NCBI GenBank assembly: GCA_937958985.1
Contig: CALGLV010000005.1
Span: 1 to 64,000 of the forward strand
Direction: 5' to 3'
DNA length: 64,000 nt
Origin: an uncultured Aquimarina sp.
Lineage (GTDB): Bacteria; Bacteroidota; Bacteroidia; Flavobacteriales; Flavobacteriaceae
Below, in pieces: positions 9,441 through 20,421 of the stretch. A program made the translations under genes and the position numbers. The stretch's first letter is position 1; each line of letters begins with the position of its first letter. The notes below the pieces were generated by a model. It ran no database searches, had not been told where the DNA came from, and worked only from the letters and a program-made list of their open reading frames with translations.

Positions 9441-12062
9441 ATGGAAGAAAACTACGAAGAATTAAACCCAGAAGCTTCAGAAAACGCCATGGGCGAAGTA
9501 ACCAAGAAAGTTACAGGAATGTACCAAGATTGGTTTTTAGATTATGCTTCTTATGTAATTTTAGAAAGAGCAGTACCTGCTATTGAAGATGGATTGAAAC
9601 CTGTACAACGTCGTATTCTTCATTCTATGAAAGAATTGGACGACGGTCGTTACAATAAAGTAGCCAATATTGTTGGGCATACAATGCAATATCACCCACA
9701 TGGTGATATGAGTATCTCCGATGCTATGGTGCAAGTGGGGCAAAAAGAGTTGCTTATCGATATGCAAGGGAACTGGGGAAATATTCTTACAGGCGATCGT
9801 GCAGCAGCATCTCGTTACATTGAAGCCAGACTTTCTAAATTTGCACTTGATGTAGTTTTTAATCCAAAAATTACCGATTGGCAATCATCTTATGATGGAC
9901 GTAAAAGAGAACCAATTAATTTACCAATAATGTTTCCTTTGTTATTGGCACAGGGAGCAGAAGGAATTGCTGTAGGTTTAAGTACTAAAATACTACCACA
10001 TAATTTTTTAGAACTTATAGATGCTTCTATAAAGCATCTAAATGGCAAAAAATTCACGATTTACCCTGATTTTCCTACTTCGGGAATCGCAGATATTTCA
10101 AACTATAATGACGGATTACGTGGAGGTAAAGTACGTGTCCGCGCTAAAATTGAACAACAAGATAAAACCCATTTAGTAATTACTGAAATTCCATTTTCAA
10201 CGACCACTACAAGTCTTATTGAATCGGTTTTGAAAGCAAACGAGAAAGGGAAAATTAAAATAAAGAAAATTGAAGACAATACCGCGGCTAAGGTTGAAAT
10301 TTTAATTCATTTGCCTAGTAACGTTTCTCCAGATAAAACTATTGATGCGCTGTATGCTTTTACTAATTGTGAGGTATCAATATCGCCATTAGGATGTGTT
10401 ATTGAAGAAAATACCCCGCATTTTATTGGGGTTTCAGAAATGCTGCGTCGCAGTACCGATAATACGCTGCAATTATTAAAGCTGGAACTTCAAATACAAT
10501 TAAATGAGTTACAAGAGCAATGGCACTTTGCTTCGTTGGAACGTATTTTTATTGAAAATAGAATTTATCGAGATATTGAAGAAGTAGAAACCTGGCCAGG
10601 GGTAATTGAAGCTATTGATAAAGGACTTCAGCCCCATATTACACATTTAAAACGAGCCATAACAGAAGAGGATATCACCCGTTTAACAGAAATACGAATT
10701 AAACGTATTTCGAAGTTCGATATTGATAAAGCGCAACAAAAAATTGATGCGCTTGAAGGAGAAATAGCAGATAGATTACATCACTTGCAAAATTTAATTA
10801 CTTATGCAATTAGTTATTTTAACCGATTAAAGACAACTTACGGTAAAGGAAAAGAGCGCCAAACAGAGCTTCGATTATTCGAAGATATAGAAGCAACTAA
10901 AGTAGTAATGCGAAACATTAAGCTTTATGTAAATAAAGCAGAAGGTTTTGTTGGAACGTCACTTAAAAAAGATGAATATGTAGCCGATTGTGCGGATATT
11001 GACGATGTTATTTGCTTTACCAAAGAAGGAAAACTAATTGTATCGCGAGTGGGGTCTAAAACCTTTATAGGGAAAAATATTATTCACGTTGCCGTATTTA
11101 AGAAGAAAGACAAGCGTACGGTGTATAATATGATTTATAAGGATGGAAAAGGCGGAGCTTCTTTTGTAAAACGCTTCTCAGTTACGTCAATAACACGTGA
11201 TAAAGAATATGACTTAACGCAAGGCAAAAAAGGATCTGAAGTGCTTTATTTCACAGCAAACCCTAATGGGGAAGCAGAAGTAGTTTCTATTTATTTAAGG
11301 CAAGTAGGAAGTATTAAAAAATTAAATTTCGAATTGGATTTCTCGGACTTATTAATCAAAGGGCGTGGAGTAAAAGGAAACACTGTTTCTAAATATCCAA
11401 TAAAGAAAATAGATCTTAAAAAAGAGGGCGTTTCTACTTTACAGGCACGTAAAATATGGTTTGACGATACCGTTAGGAGAATCAATGTAGATGGTAGGGG
11501 AGAACTTATTGGTGAATTTGAAGGAGAAGACAAGCTTTTAATTATTAATCAAAAAGGGGAGTTAAAAACAATTACCCCAGAAGTTACACTTCACTTTGAT
11601 AGTAATATGATTGTACTGGAAAAATGGATACCTCAAAAACCAATTTCAGCAATTCATTATGATGGCGAAAAAGAGAAGTATTATATCAAACGTTTTCTAA
11701 TAGAAAATGCAAATAAAGAAGAAACGATTATAACCGATCATGAAAGTTCGTTTTTAGAGTTAGTATCTACAGATTACCTACCCCAAATTGAAATTGTGTT
11801 TAATAAATTAAGAGGGAAAGATCAAAAACCTGCGCAAATAGTTAATGTAGCAGAGTTTATTTCTGTTAAAGGAATAAAAGCTGTAGGGAATCAACTAACT
11901 TCTGAAAAGGTTAAACAAATTAGCTTGTTAGAGCCTATTTTGTATGAAGAAGAAATTGTGGAAAAAGAAATAATATCAGAAAAAAACAGTGGTTCAGAAT
12001 CCTTAAATGATGAAAATTCGATTGAAAAAGATGATAATGATGGTCAAACAGCTTTGTTTTAA
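9441..12062 (+). CDS. parC: DNA topoisomerase IV subunit A
   Basis: The 873-residue protein has the winged-helix DNA-cleavage core (GLKPVQRRILHSM; YHPHGDMSISDAMV), the catalytic tyrosine Y126 in AAASRYIEARL, a long coiled coil and a C-terminal beta-pinwheel region. It ends in an acidic tail (from about residue 825). It follows parE by 6 bp, giving a ParE2C2 operon. The position matching quinolone-determining Ser80/Ser83 is methionine (M90), followed by D94 at the Glu84 position. Distinction from GyrA rests on the neighbouring parE. Confidence 0.92.
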   Translation: MEENYEELNPEASENAMGEVTKKVTGMYQDWFLDYASYVILERAVPAIEDGLKPVQRRILHSMKELDDGRYNKVANIVGHTMQYHPHGDMSISDAMVQVGQKELLIDMQGNWGNILTGDRAAASRYIEARLSKFALDVVFNPKITDWQSSYDGRKREPINLPIMFPLLLAQGAEGIAVGLSTKILPHNFLELIDASIKHLNGKKFTIYPDFPTSGIADISNYNDGLRGGKVRVRAKIEQQDKTHLVITEIPFSTTTTSLIESVLKANEKGKIKIKKIEDNTAAKVEILIHLPSNVSPDKTIDALYAFTNCEVSISPLGCVIEENTPHFIGVSEMLRRSTDNTLQLLKLELQIQLNELQEQWHFASLERIFIENRIYRDIEEVETWPGVIEAIDKGLQPHITHLKRAITEEDITRLTEIRIKRISKFDIDKAQQKIDALEGEIADRLHHLQNLITYAISYFNRLKTTYGKGKERQTELRLFEDIEATKVVMRNIKLYVNKAEGFVGTSLKKDEYVADCADIDDVICFTKEGKLIVSRVGSKTFIGKNIIHVAVFKKKDKRTVYNMIYKDGKGGASFVKRFSVTSITRDKEYDLTQGKKGSEVLYFTANPNGEAEVVSIYLRQVGSIKKLNFELDFSDLLIKGRGVKGNTVSKYPIKKIDLKKEGVSTLQARKIWFDDTVRRINVDGRGELIGEFEGEDKLLIINQKGELKTITPEVTLHFDSNMIVLEKWIPQKPISAIHYDGEKEKYYIKRFLIENANKEETIITDHESSFLELVSTDYLPQIEIVFNKLRGKDQKPAQIVNVAEFISVKGIKAVGNQLTSEKVKQISLLEPILYEEEIVEKEIISEKNSGSESLNDENSIEKDDNDGQTALF

Positions 12063-12139
12063 TTAAAAAAATTAAGTTTTTGGCTTTTTTGTGTTAAAGT
12101 TAACATAATTAATATTTATGTTGTAACTTGTTTAATGTT

Positions 12140-13648
12140 ATGGAAACTCAAATAAAAGCATTAAATGAAGTATTGGTATCACAGTTAAATGCCTATTGTG
12201 TGCGTTTGGATTTATCATACAATATTATAGATGCTTTTGGCTGTATTGAAACGTTAGGATTTAGTAAAGTTGATAAGTATTCAAATATTTTTAAATCGCT
12301 ACCGGTTCCTATTTCCGAAAGTTTACTAGAGTCCATACAAACTAATTTAAGAACAAATGCAACTGAAAAAGTAGAGGTTACTTACGCCGATATAAATCAA
12401 AAGCAAAAAAAGGCTAAGGTTATTTCAAGCCTAGTTGATTCAGATGATGAGGTTTATTTTTTAGTAACATTTATACCATTAGCTGTTGTTGTTGATGAAA
12501 GCACAAAAATTAATAACGGCTACGAATCTTTTGAAGAGGCACGTCGGAAATTAGAGTTTAGCGAAAATAGGTATACGTCGTTTTTTGAAAATGATCCTGT
12601 AATGCACTTTAGTGTAAACCCTGCTACAGGTTTAATAGCAGATTGTAATAAATATTCTGTCAATAAAATAGGAGTTACGAGTAAAGAAGAAATTATAGGG
12701 AAACCGATATACACTATTTTTACTGACGACAAATACGATCGCTGTTTATTTTTATTAGATAAATTCAAGAAAGAAGGATTTCTTGATAGTGAAGAGATGG
12801 AAATGAAAACAAAATCGGGAGGTTCAATACCTGTAATTTTGTATACCACAGCTCAGCGTGACGAAAATGGTAAAATACTTCTTAGTCGTTCTACTTTAGT
12901 AGATATTTCTGAACTAAAAAACACACAAAAAAGATTAAACCAAAAGCGTATTCGTTTAGAGAATATGAATAGAGAGTTAGAGCAATTTGTATCTACTTGT
13001 TCGCACGATTTGCAAGAGCCTTTAGCTACCATAAAATTTGCAAACGATTTAATAGGGAAATTATATGGTGAAAAATTAGATGCTAAGGGTAAAGATTACG
13101 TTAGGTATGTTGACGAGGCCGTTGATAGATTAACAAAGCAAATACGATCGTTACTTTCTCATATTCGTATTGGTCAAAATGCAGAACGTATAACAATTGA
13201 TACGAATCAATTGGTTGAAACGGTACTTAAAGATTTAGGTAAAAGTATTTCGAGTTCAAAGGCAATAATTACCGTAAAAAAAACCTTGCCAACAATTAAA
13301 GCCTATAGAGTTGAGTTGCGATTACTCTTTCAAAATTTAATTTCTAACGCCATTAAATATAGGCAGGAAGGTGTTGCTCCGGAAATTGAAATAACATCGA
13401 GTAGCAATGCTAATTATACGATATTCTCAATTAAAGATAACGGTATTGGGATTAGTGAATTGGATCAAAAAGAAATTTTTAAAATATTTAATAGAGTCAA
13501 CGATCAAAGTCCGCACAAAGGTGATGGGGTAGGCTTAGCCCATTGTGAAAAAATTGTTCGAATGCATGAGGGGGATATTTCTATTGATTCTGAACCAGGA
13601 AAGGGCAGTACGTTTACTTTTAAATTAAAAAAGAATTATTTATTATAA
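12140..13648 (+). CDS. Soluble PAS-domain sensor histidine kinase
   Basis: No membrane helix is visible, so this 502-residue kinase is cytoplasmic. Residues of about 135-265 form a PAS domain (ENRYTSFFENDPVMHF through LVDISEL) joined by a coiled coil to a HisKA domain with the phospho-acceptor in CSHDLQEPLATIKF. The ATPase domain has the N box LISNAIKYRQ, G1 IKDNGIGI and G2 GDGVGLAHCEKIV. The N-terminal ~130 residues may be a further sensory module. The ATG at 12140 is preferred over an in-frame TTG at 12128. No response regulator gene is adjacent, so the partner is unknown. Confidence 0.88.
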   Translation: METQIKALNEVLVSQLNAYCVRLDLSYNIIDAFGCIETLGFSKVDKYSNIFKSLPVPISESLLESIQTNLRTNATEKVEVTYADINQKQKKAKVISSLVDSDDEVYFLVTFIPLAVVVDESTKINNGYESFEEARRKLEFSENRYTSFFENDPVMHFSVNPATGLIADCNKYSVNKIGVTSKEEIIGKPIYTIFTDDKYDRCLFLLDKFKKEGFLDSEEMEMKTKSGGSIPVILYTTAQRDENGKILLSRSTLVDISELKNTQKRLNQKRIRLENMNRELEQFVSTCSHDLQEPLATIKFANDLIGKLYGEKLDAKGKDYVRYVDEAVDRLTKQIRSLLSHIRIGQNAERITIDTNQLVETVLKDLGKSISSSKAIITVKKTLPTIKAYRVELRLLFQNLISNAIKYRQEGVAPEIEITSSSNANYTIFSIKDNGIGISELDQKEIFKIFNRVNDQSPHKGDGVGLAHCEKIVRMHEGDISIDSEPGKGSTFTFKLKKNYLL

Positions 13649-13712
13649 TTAGATCTAAAATTATTTAGATAAAATAACTTGTTTTTATTTCTTTGCAACC
13701 TAATTCTAGTAA

Positions 13713-14759
13713 ATGAAAATTTTAGTTATTCAGCAAAAAATGATAGGCGATGTTTTGACGAGCACAATAATTTGTGAGCGTCTAAAAAAAAAATATCCTG
13801 AATCTGAAATTCATTACTTAATAAATTCCAATACAATTCCTGTAGTTCAAAACAATCCCTACATAGACTATATCGTTGAGTTTACCAATGCTTATCATAA
13901 TAATAAACTCGAGTTTTATTCTTTTTTAAAGTCTATAAAAAACCAAAATTACGACTGGGTTATTGATGTTTATGGGAAAATTGAAAGTAATTTAATTACT
14001 CTTTTTTCAGGAGCAAAAAAGAAGACGTCTTATAAAAAATGGTACACCTCTTTTTTGTATACCGATTTAATAATTCGTCAAAACAAAAAGCAAACCAACT
14101 CAGGTTTGGCTATTGAAAACAGATTAAGATTAGTTGTAAATGAGGATCAAATTGAGAAAAATGATATTCGACCTCAGGTTTTTTTAACGAAAGAAGAAAT
14201 AGATAAAGCTAAAAATTATTTAAAAAAAGCAGGTGTTGACTTCAGTATTCCTATAGTTATGATAAGTGTTTTAGGAAGTGGAACTAACAAAACCTTACCT
14301 TTTGAGTATATGGCTAAAACTATAGATACTGTAGTTACAACTGTAAAGTGTACTATTCTCTATAATTATATTCCTCCGCAGTCTGATGACGCTAAAAAAG
14401 TTTTAAATTTTTGTACAGATACCACTAAAGCACACACTAGGTTTGATGTGTTTGGTAAAAGCTTAAGAGAATTTTTAGCAATTTTGTACCATTGTAAATT
14501 TTTAATAGGAAATGAAGGAGGTGCTGTAAACATGGCGAAAGCATTGCAAATTCCTACGTTTACTATATTTTCACCATGGATTGAAAAAGAGGGGTGGAAC
14601 CTTTTTGAAAGTGAACAAAATGTTTCTGTACATTTAAAGGATTTTTTACCTCAACTATACACAAAGCCTGAAAAGGAATATAAAAAACAAGCACTAGAGA
14701 TGTATGAAGAATTTACACCCAATTTGTATATAAATAAATTGAGTGATTTTATCAAGTGA
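13713..14759 (+). CDS. Glycosyltransferase family 9 (heptosyltransferase-like)
   Basis: The 348-residue protein starts with KILVIQQKMIGDVLTST, the GT9 N-terminal signature, and has the C-terminal donor site IGNEGGAVNMAKALQIPTFTIFSPW. GT9 enzymes such as WaaC/WaaF add heptose or related sugars to the lipopolysaccharide inner core. The acceptor here is not deducible. It converges on the GT90 gene, and an LPS-kinase-like gene is close by, supporting a role in LPS core assembly. Confidence 0.88.
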   Translation: MKILVIQQKMIGDVLTSTIICERLKKKYPESEIHYLINSNTIPVVQNNPYIDYIVEFTNAYHNNKLEFYSFLKSIKNQNYDWVIDVYGKIESNLITLFSGAKKKTSYKKWYTSFLYTDLIIRQNKKQTNSGLAIENRLRLVVNEDQIEKNDIRPQVFLTKEEIDKAKNYLKKAGVDFSIPIVMISVLGSGTNKTLPFEYMAKTIDTVVTTVKCTILYNYIPPQSDDAKKVLNFCTDTTKAHTRFDVFGKSLREFLAILYHCKFLIGNEGGAVNMAKALQIPTFTIFSPWIEKEGWNLFESEQNVSVHLKDFLPQLYTKPEKEYKKQALEMYEEFTPNLYINKLSDFIK

Positions 14760-14793
14760 ATTTAATATTTGATTATTCTATTTTTAGTGCAAA

Positions 14794-15750
14794 TTACATC
14801 TGATTTGTCTTTTCAAAATACTTTTTTAAAACAAGTAAGGATATTAAATCTTCTTTTCTTTTGTCTTGAAATTGCACAATATAATCATGTGCATTCTTAA
14901 TAATTGCCTTTGCTTTTTTGGGATGAGCAATGAAATATTTTAGTCGTTCTTCCAAATCAGAATAATCTTCTTTAATAGAAATGTAATGGTAGTCAGGAAT
15001 TAATTTCGACTCCATGAACCAAGTTTCATACTTAGGTTTAGGCATTACTGCTACAGAATTAGATGACATTACCCATTTTAAATTACTAGCAACATCAATT
15101 CCCTCGATGGCTAAAATAAATTTGTAATTTAGATGTTCCGAAATAGTTAAACGATCTCCTAACCAAGCAGAATTCAAGTCATTTTTATTTACTCGGGCAA
15201 TATTACATAGTGGATTATCATGGTGCATTTCCAAAAATTTAATTCGGTGTGGTACATATACTTTTCCACGCCAAATCATTTTGTCTAACTTTTGGTCGTA
15301 AGGTTTATCCTTTTTTATAAAAATAAAGTGCCTCACTTTATCAAAATTCATTACTACGGAATTTTGATTAGTATCAGAAATTGGGCGACTTTTTGTTAAG
15401 GATGGGACCTCAGGTATGTGTGTGATATCTCCAAAAAGAAAATGTCCTTTCAAACTAGATTTGAAGTACCTGCCGAATTCATAAAAATCAAAATAATAGA
15501 CTTTAGAATTTTCATTAATTTTTAACTCAGAGATTATTTTACCTCCTTCAATTGGGTTTTCTTCTACGAGTTTATTGTAAAAATTTACTCTTTCAAATAT
15601 TTCTTTTTCGTCGTAGTATTTTAAGTCCTTAATTTTGGAGGCATATTTTTTTTGAAAAATAACAGAAGGAATTAATTGTCTTAGAAAGTTTTTAGCGTAA
15701 TAAGCAATTTTATTGTTTTTATGCTTGAAAGACATTCGTTTTAGTTCCAT
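14794..15750 (-). CDS. Glycosyltransferase family 90 (CAP10/LpsA-like)
   Basis: The 318-residue protein carries the CAP10-like signatures WRGKVYVPHR, the AIEGIDVASNLKWVMSSNS segment, and KYETWFMESKLIPDYHYISI, which are typical of bacterial LpsA-type sugar transferases. It probably transfers a sugar to LPS core or another cell-surface glycan. It lies 54 bp downstream of the Kdo/WaaP-type kinase on the same strand, and both sit behind the metH pair. Confidence 0.85.
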   Translation of the reverse strand: MELKRMSFKHKNNKIAYYAKNFLRQLIPSVIFQKKYASKIKDLKYYDEKEIFERVNFYNKLVEENPIEGGKIISELKINENSKVYYFDFYEFGRYFKSSLKGHFLFGDITHIPEVPSLTKSRPISDTNQNSVVMNFDKVRHFIFIKKDKPYDQKLDKMIWRGKVYVPHRIKFLEMHHDNPLCNIARVNKNDLNSAWLGDRLTISEHLNYKFILAIEGIDVASNLKWVMSSNSVAVMPKPKYETWFMESKLIPDYHYISIKEDYSDLEERLKYFIAHPKKAKAIIKNAHDYIVQFQDKRKEDLISLLVLKKYFEKTNQM

Positions 15751-15804
15751 ATCATTTTATTTTTCATCAATAAGTACAAACGAATATACTCCTCCTACTT
15801 AAAT

Positions 15805-16563
15805 TTATCGCCAGAATAGTAGCTTTTTTTTCAGTCTTTTCTTTCTGAAAAATTTTTCTTGAAATTTTGATGTCTCAGCCCACATTGTAGTGAAAACTTT
15901 TTGGTAATTAACACCTGTAATTTTCGAATACTCGTCGCTCATAACACCTACCATTTCTTTTTTAGGTGTTAGCCTCGAAAAGTTTTTCATACGCTCTAAA
16001 AAACTAAGTTCTTTAAAGTTCATTCTATTTAAGTCGACTAAATAAAAATGATATTTATTGTTTGTTTTTTTTATAAGCGTATTACCAGGGGAGTGGTCAT
16101 TGAATAAAATATTGCTTTCATGCAGACTATGTGTAAAATGTACAAATTGTCTTAAAATAGTTTCATGCTCGCTATAATTAGGCTCTTCTACTAATTCTCT
16201 ATAAGTTAGGTCTGCATTTATATGTTCACTAATATAATAGCTTTCTTTGAGGCCCAATGAGTTACTATATTCAAAATAGGCAATAGGTTGGGGGGTGCCA
16301 ATCTCTTTTTTAGAAAGTAATTTCGCGAAAGCAAAAGAACGTTCTGCTTTTGATTTTCGAATATATTTATAAACAAAACTATTAAAAGCTTTCGGTACTT
16401 TGAAGGATTTTATGTTTAGTTTAGTGCCTTTAAAGTCAACTACTCTTATAGTATTTCTATTTTGATTTCCGAAAACTTCTCCAGTAGAATTAAAATTTAA
16501 CAGTAGCTGTTCAATTTCATCTTTATGTTTCTGGAAATGGTTTGTTAATTTAAAAACTATCAT
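15805..16563 (-). CDS. Lipopolysaccharide kinase (Kdo/WaaP) family protein
   Basis: The 252-residue eukaryotic-kinase-like protein has a probable ATP-binding lysine around K52, the catalytic loop NDHSPGNTLI (D156, N161) and the metal-binding DLN (D177). The family phosphorylates Kdo or heptose in the LPS inner core. The tail is strongly basic (FFRKKRLKKKLLFWR), which would suit membrane association. It is 46 bp downstream of the large metH gene and upstream of the GT90 gene. The exact sugar target is unknown. Confidence 0.85.
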   Translation of the reverse strand: MIVFKLTNHFQKHKDEIEQLLLNFNSTGEVFGNQNRNTIRVVDFKGTKLNIKSFKVPKAFNSFVYKYIRKSKAERSFAFAKLLSKKEIGTPQPIAYFEYSNSLGLKESYYISEHINADLTYRELVEEPNYSEHETILRQFVHFTHSLHESNILFNDHSPGNTLIKKTNNKYHFYLVDLNRMNFKELSFLERMKNFSRLTPKKEMVGVMSDEYSKITGVNYQKVFTTMWAETSKFQEKFFRKKRLKKKLLFWR

Positions 16564-16609
16564 GGATTATATACTAAACTTAATATTAAATTTTGAACCA
16601 ATTGCCGAT

Positions 16610-19297
16610 TTAGTTACTAGCAATATTCGGACTCAACCATTTTTCAGCCAAACTTAATTCTATGTCTTTTCGATCAGCGAAATCTTTTACTTGATCGTTT
16701 TTAATTTTTCCTAAACCAAAATAACGCGCTTCTTCATTTCCAAAATAATATCCAGATACAGATGATGCAGGCCACATTGCAATACTTTCAGTGAGCTCAA
16801 CACCAATACGTTCCTTAACTTGTAAAACCTCCCAAATAGTTAATTTTTCTAAGTGATCAGGGCAAGCAGGATACCCTGGAGCAGGCCTTATACCTTTGTA
16901 AGTTTCTTTTATTAATTCTTCGTTTGATAAGCCTTCGTTAGCAGCATATCCCCAATCTTGTAAACGTACTCTTTTATGTAAAAATTCAGCATAAGCCTCT
17001 GCTAAACGATCGGCCAGTGCTTTAATCATAATTGAATTGTAATCGTCTAAATTATCTTGAAATTCTTTTGCTTTAATTTCGGTTCCAAAACCAGTAGTTA
17101 CACAAAAGGCACCCATGTAATCTTTTTTCCCAGAAGCTTTAGGGGCAATATAATCGGACAATGCAAAATTAGGTTTCCCCGCATGTTTCTTTAATTGCTG
17201 ACGTAGCGTTCTAAAAATAGCTTTTTTATCACCATCGTAGGTAATTTCAATATCATCATCATTCTCTAAAGTATTGGCTTCAAATAATCCAAAAATAGCT
17301 TTTGCTGTTAGCCATTTTTCATCAAGTAATTGATTCAACATTTCCTTGGCATCGGCAAATAGTTCGGTTGCTTGTTCACCTACAACTTCATCGGTCAATA
17401 TCGCTGGATATTTTCCATGTAAATCCCAAGATCTAAAAAATGGTGTCCAGTCTATAAATTCAACTAACTCCCGTAAATCTTGATTTTCGATTACTTGAAT
17501 ACCAAGTTTTTTTGGTGTTATGATAGGAGAGGTTTCCCAATCAATTTGATATTTGTTTTTTCGAGCGTTTTCTAAAGTAAGGTAATCTTTCTTTTTTGTA
17601 CGCTTTAAAAATTGAATTCTAAAAGCATCATAGTCCGATTTAAGATCAGAAATGTATTTTTCTTTAGTTTCTTCTTTCAATAAATCACCAACAACAGTAA
17701 CGGCTCTAGACGCATCGTTTACATGTACTACAGATCCATTATATTCAGGATCAATTTTAACTGCGGTATGTGCTTTACTAGTAGTAGCACCACCAATTAG
17801 CAATGGTATTTCAAAGTTTTTACGCTTCATTTCTTTAGCGATATACACCATTTCATCTAAGGAAGGTGTAATAAGCCCACTTAAACCAATAGCATCTACA
17901 TTTTCCTGTATGGCAGTTTCTATAATTTTTTCGGGAGGTACCATAACACCCAAATCCACAATTTCGTAATTGTTACAAGCGAGTACTACCGAAACAATAT
18001 TTTTACCAATATCATGTACATCCCCCTTTACGGTTGCCATTAAAATTTTACCCGCAGCTTCTTGTTTTCCTGATTTTTCAGCTTCAATAAATGGTAGTAG
18101 GTAAGCCACAGCTTTTTTCATTACTCGGGCAGATTTTACTACTTGAGGTAAAAACATTTTTCCTTCCCCAAATAAATCTCCAACAACATTCATTCCTGTC
18201 ATCAAATTATCTTCGATAACTTGAATCGGACGGTCTTTGGTTAATCTAGCTTCTTCAACATCCTCAACAATAAATTGGTCTATACCTTTAACTAAAGCAC
18301 GTGTTATACGGTCTTGTAATTCATCTTCTCGCCAAGATAAATCAGGGCCGGTTTGTTTTTTTCCATCTCCTTTTACAGTTTCAGCAAAATCAAGTAAACG
18401 TTCTGTGGCATCTTCCCTTCTATTAAGCACAACATCCTCAACACGCTCTAATAAATCTTTTGGAATATCATCGTAAACTTCCAACATTGTTGGGTTTACA
18501 ATTCCCATATTCATTCCTGCTTTAATTGCATGGTATAAAAATACGGAGTGCATTGCTTCCCTTACCGGGTTGTTTCCTCTAAAAGAAAAAGACACATTAC
18601 TAACACCACCACTTACACTACAATGAGGTAAATTTTCTCGAACCCAACGAGTGGCTTCAATAAAGTCGATAGCATTTAATTTATGTTCGTCCATTCCTGT
18701 AGCTACAGGAAAAATATTTAAATCAAAAATAATATCTTCGGGTGCGAAGTTTACTTCATCTACTAATATTCGGTAAGATCGTTCTGCAATTTCTATACGG
18801 CGATCGTAGTTATCGGCCTGACCAACATCGTCAAATGCCATTACAATTACAGCAGCACCGTAACGTTTGATTAACTTAGCATCTCTAACAAATTTTTCTT
18901 TTCCTTCTTTTAAAGAAATAGAATTTACGACACATTTTCCTTGAACTACTTGTAAACCAGCTTCAATAATTTCCCATTTTGAACTATCGATCATAATTGG
19001 TACTCGAGCGATATCAGGTTCGGCCATTAAAAGGTTAAGGTACCTTACCATGGCTTCTTTACCATCAATTAAACCATCATCCATATTAATATCGATGATT
19101 TGTGCTCCTCCTTCTACTTGATGACGTGCGACATCAAGTGCTTCATCAAATTTTTCTTCTTTGACTAGCCTAAGAAATCGTTTAGAACCCGCTACGTTTG
19201 TACGTTCTCCTACATTAATGAAATTCATATTTTCATTAACAATCATAGGTTCAAGACCAGATAGTTTTAGGAAGCGTTTTTCGTTTTGATTACTCAT
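16610..19297 (-). CDS. metH: Methionine synthase, folate/cobalamin/reactivation part of a two-gene MetH
   Basis: The 895-residue protein starts where the second domain of E. coli MetH begins ([28 protein letters not shown]). It contains the pterin-binding barrel, the cobalamin domain with [10 protein letters not shown] (the His that ligates cobalt), and the AdoMet reactivation domain with [15 protein letters not shown]. The homocysteine domain is supplied by the gene 81 bp upstream; together they total 1224 residues, close to one-piece MetH. It transfers methyl from methyltetrahydrofolate to homocysteine and requires B12. Methionine synthase split this way is known in flavobacteria. Confidence 0.95.
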   Translation of the reverse strand: MSNQNEKRFLKLSGLEPMIVNENMNFINVGERTNVAGSKRFLRLVKEEKFDEALDVARHQVEGGAQIIDINMDDGLIDGKEAMVRYLNLLMAEPDIARVPIMIDSSKWEIIEAGLQVVQGKCVVNSISLKEGKEKFVRDAKLIKRYGAAVIVMAFDDVGQADNYDRRIEIAERSYRILVDEVNFAPEDIIFDLNIFPVATGMDEHKLNAIDFIEATRWVRENLPHCSVSGGVSNVSFSFRGNNPVREAMHSVFLYHAIKAGMNMGIVNPTMLEVYDDIPKDLLERVEDVVLNRREDATERLLDFAETVKGDGKKQTGPDLSWREDELQDRITRALVKGIDQFIVEDVEEARLTKDRPIQVIEDNLMTGMNVVGDLFGEGKMFLPQVVKSARVMKKAVAYLLPFIEAEKSGKQEAAGKILMATVKGDVHDIGKNIVSVVLACNNYEIVDLGVMVPPEKIIETAIQENVDAIGLSGLITPSLDEMVYIAKEMKRKNFEIPLLIGGATTSKAHTAVKIDPEYNGSVVHVNDASRAVTVVGDLLKEETKEKYISDLKSDYDAFRIQFLKRTKKKDYLTLENARKNKYQIDWETSPIITPKKLGIQVIENQDLRELVEFIDWTPFFRSWDLHGKYPAILTDEVVGEQATELFADAKEMLNQLLDEKWLTAKAIFGLFEANTLENDDDIEITYDGDKKAIFRTLRQQLKKHAGKPNFALSDYIAPKASGKKDYMGAFCVTTGFGTEIKAKEFQDNLDDYNSIMIKALADRLAEAYAEFLHKRVRLQDWGYAANEGLSNEELIKETYKGIRPAPGYPACPDHLEKLTIWEVLQVKERIGVELTESIAMWPASSVSGYYFGNEEARYFGLGKIKNDQVKDFADRKDIELSLAEKWLSPNIASN

Positions 19298-19378
19298 AAT
19301 TTAAAAGGGAATAGTTGTTAGGTAATAGATTACCTTTTTAATGATCATAATTTTTGTAATGGTAGAGACAGTCTATAA

Positions 19379-20368
19379 TTAAACCACTCGTGGCTGGTAT
19401 TCAGCTGCCATATCAGCAATTGCTTTAATATGTTCGGGAGTGGTACCGCAACATCCTCCAATAATATTAATTAGTTTTTTATCTAAAAATTCTTTTATCT
19501 GAGCCGCCATTTGCTCGGGGGATTCATCGTATTCACCAAAAGCATTTGGTAGTCCAGCATTGGGGTGAGCCGATACGTTAAATTCAGCATTTTTAGCAAG
19601 TACTTCTAAATGGGGAGTAAGTTGATTAGCTCCTAACGCACAATTAAAACCTACACTTAACATAGGTATATGTGATATTGATACTAAAAAAGCTTCCGCT
19701 GTTTGTCCAGAAAGTGTTCGACCACTAGCATCGGTAATGGTACCACTTACCATTATAGGGGTATTTATATTTCGTTCTTCATTTACTTCTTGAATAGCAA
19801 ATAAAGCTGCTTTTGCGTTTAAAGTATCAAATACAGTTTCTACTAAAAGTATATCAGCACCACCATCTAACAAAGCCTCAGTTTGTTGCTTGTAAGCAAC
19901 GCGAAGGCCATCAAAAGTAACGGCTCTATATCCTGGGTCATTAACATCCGGAGACATACTAGCTGTTCGGTTTGTAGGACCTATAGAACCTGCTACAAAT
20001 CGAGGTTTATCGGGGTTTTTAGCCGTAAATTCATCCGCTACTTCTCGAGCAATTTTAGCCGATTGGTAGTTTAAATCATATACCAAGTCTTCCATACCAT
20101 AATCTTCCATGGCTATGGTAGTACTCGAAAAAGTATTTGTTTCTGCAATGTCGGCACCAGCTTCAAAATATAAAGCGTGTATTTCCTTAATTGCTTCGGG
20201 TTGAGTAATACTAAGTAAATCGTTGTTTCCTTGTAAAGGTTGTTTCCAATCTTTAAAACGTTCTCCGCGATAATCTTCCTCACTAAATTTGTGACGTTGT
20301 ATCATAGTTCCCATAGCTCCATCGAGTATAAGAATGCGTTTCTTTAGTAAATCTTGAATTTTTGTCAT
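19379..20368 (-). CDS. metH: Methionine synthase, homocysteine-binding part of a two-gene MetH
   Basis: The 329-residue protein is the zinc-dependent homocysteine methyltransferase barrel: [13 protein letters not shown] at the start, the first zinc cysteine in [10 protein letters not shown], and the paired ligands in [12 protein letters not shown]. It ends just past that motif, at the normal domain boundary, so it is complete rather than a truncated MetH. It must act in trans with the 895-residue protein encoded directly downstream. A strong promoter lies at 20422-20452. No metF gene follows. Confidence 0.94.
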   Translation of the reverse strand: MTKIQDLLKKRILILDGAMGTMIQRHKFSEEDYRGERFKDWKQPLQGNNDLLSITQPEAIKEIHALYFEAGADIAETNTFSSTTIAMEDYGMEDLVYDLNYQSAKIAREVADEFTAKNPDKPRFVAGSIGPTNRTASMSPDVNDPGYRAVTFDGLRVAYKQQTEALLDGGADILLVETVFDTLNAKAALFAIQEVNEERNINTPIMVSGTITDASGRTLSGQTAEAFLVSISHIPMLSVGFNCALGANQLTPHLEVLAKNAEFNVSAHPNAGLPNAFGEYDESPEQMAAQIKEFLDKKLINIIGGCCGTTPEHIKAIADMAAEYQPRVV

Positions 20369-20377
20369 AAGTCTATG

Positions 20378-20407
20378 TCGGTATTATTATGATGAAATTA
20401 CTACCGA
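20378..20407 (-). promoter_or_regulatory. Possible leader hairpin before metH
   Basis: TCGGTA (20378-20383) and TACCGA (20402-20407) could pair within the short predicted leader between the promoter and the ATG at 20368. The 6-bp stem has an 18-nt loop, so it is weak evidence. Confidence 0.3.
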
Positions 20408-20421
20408 TAGTTTTGAATTTG

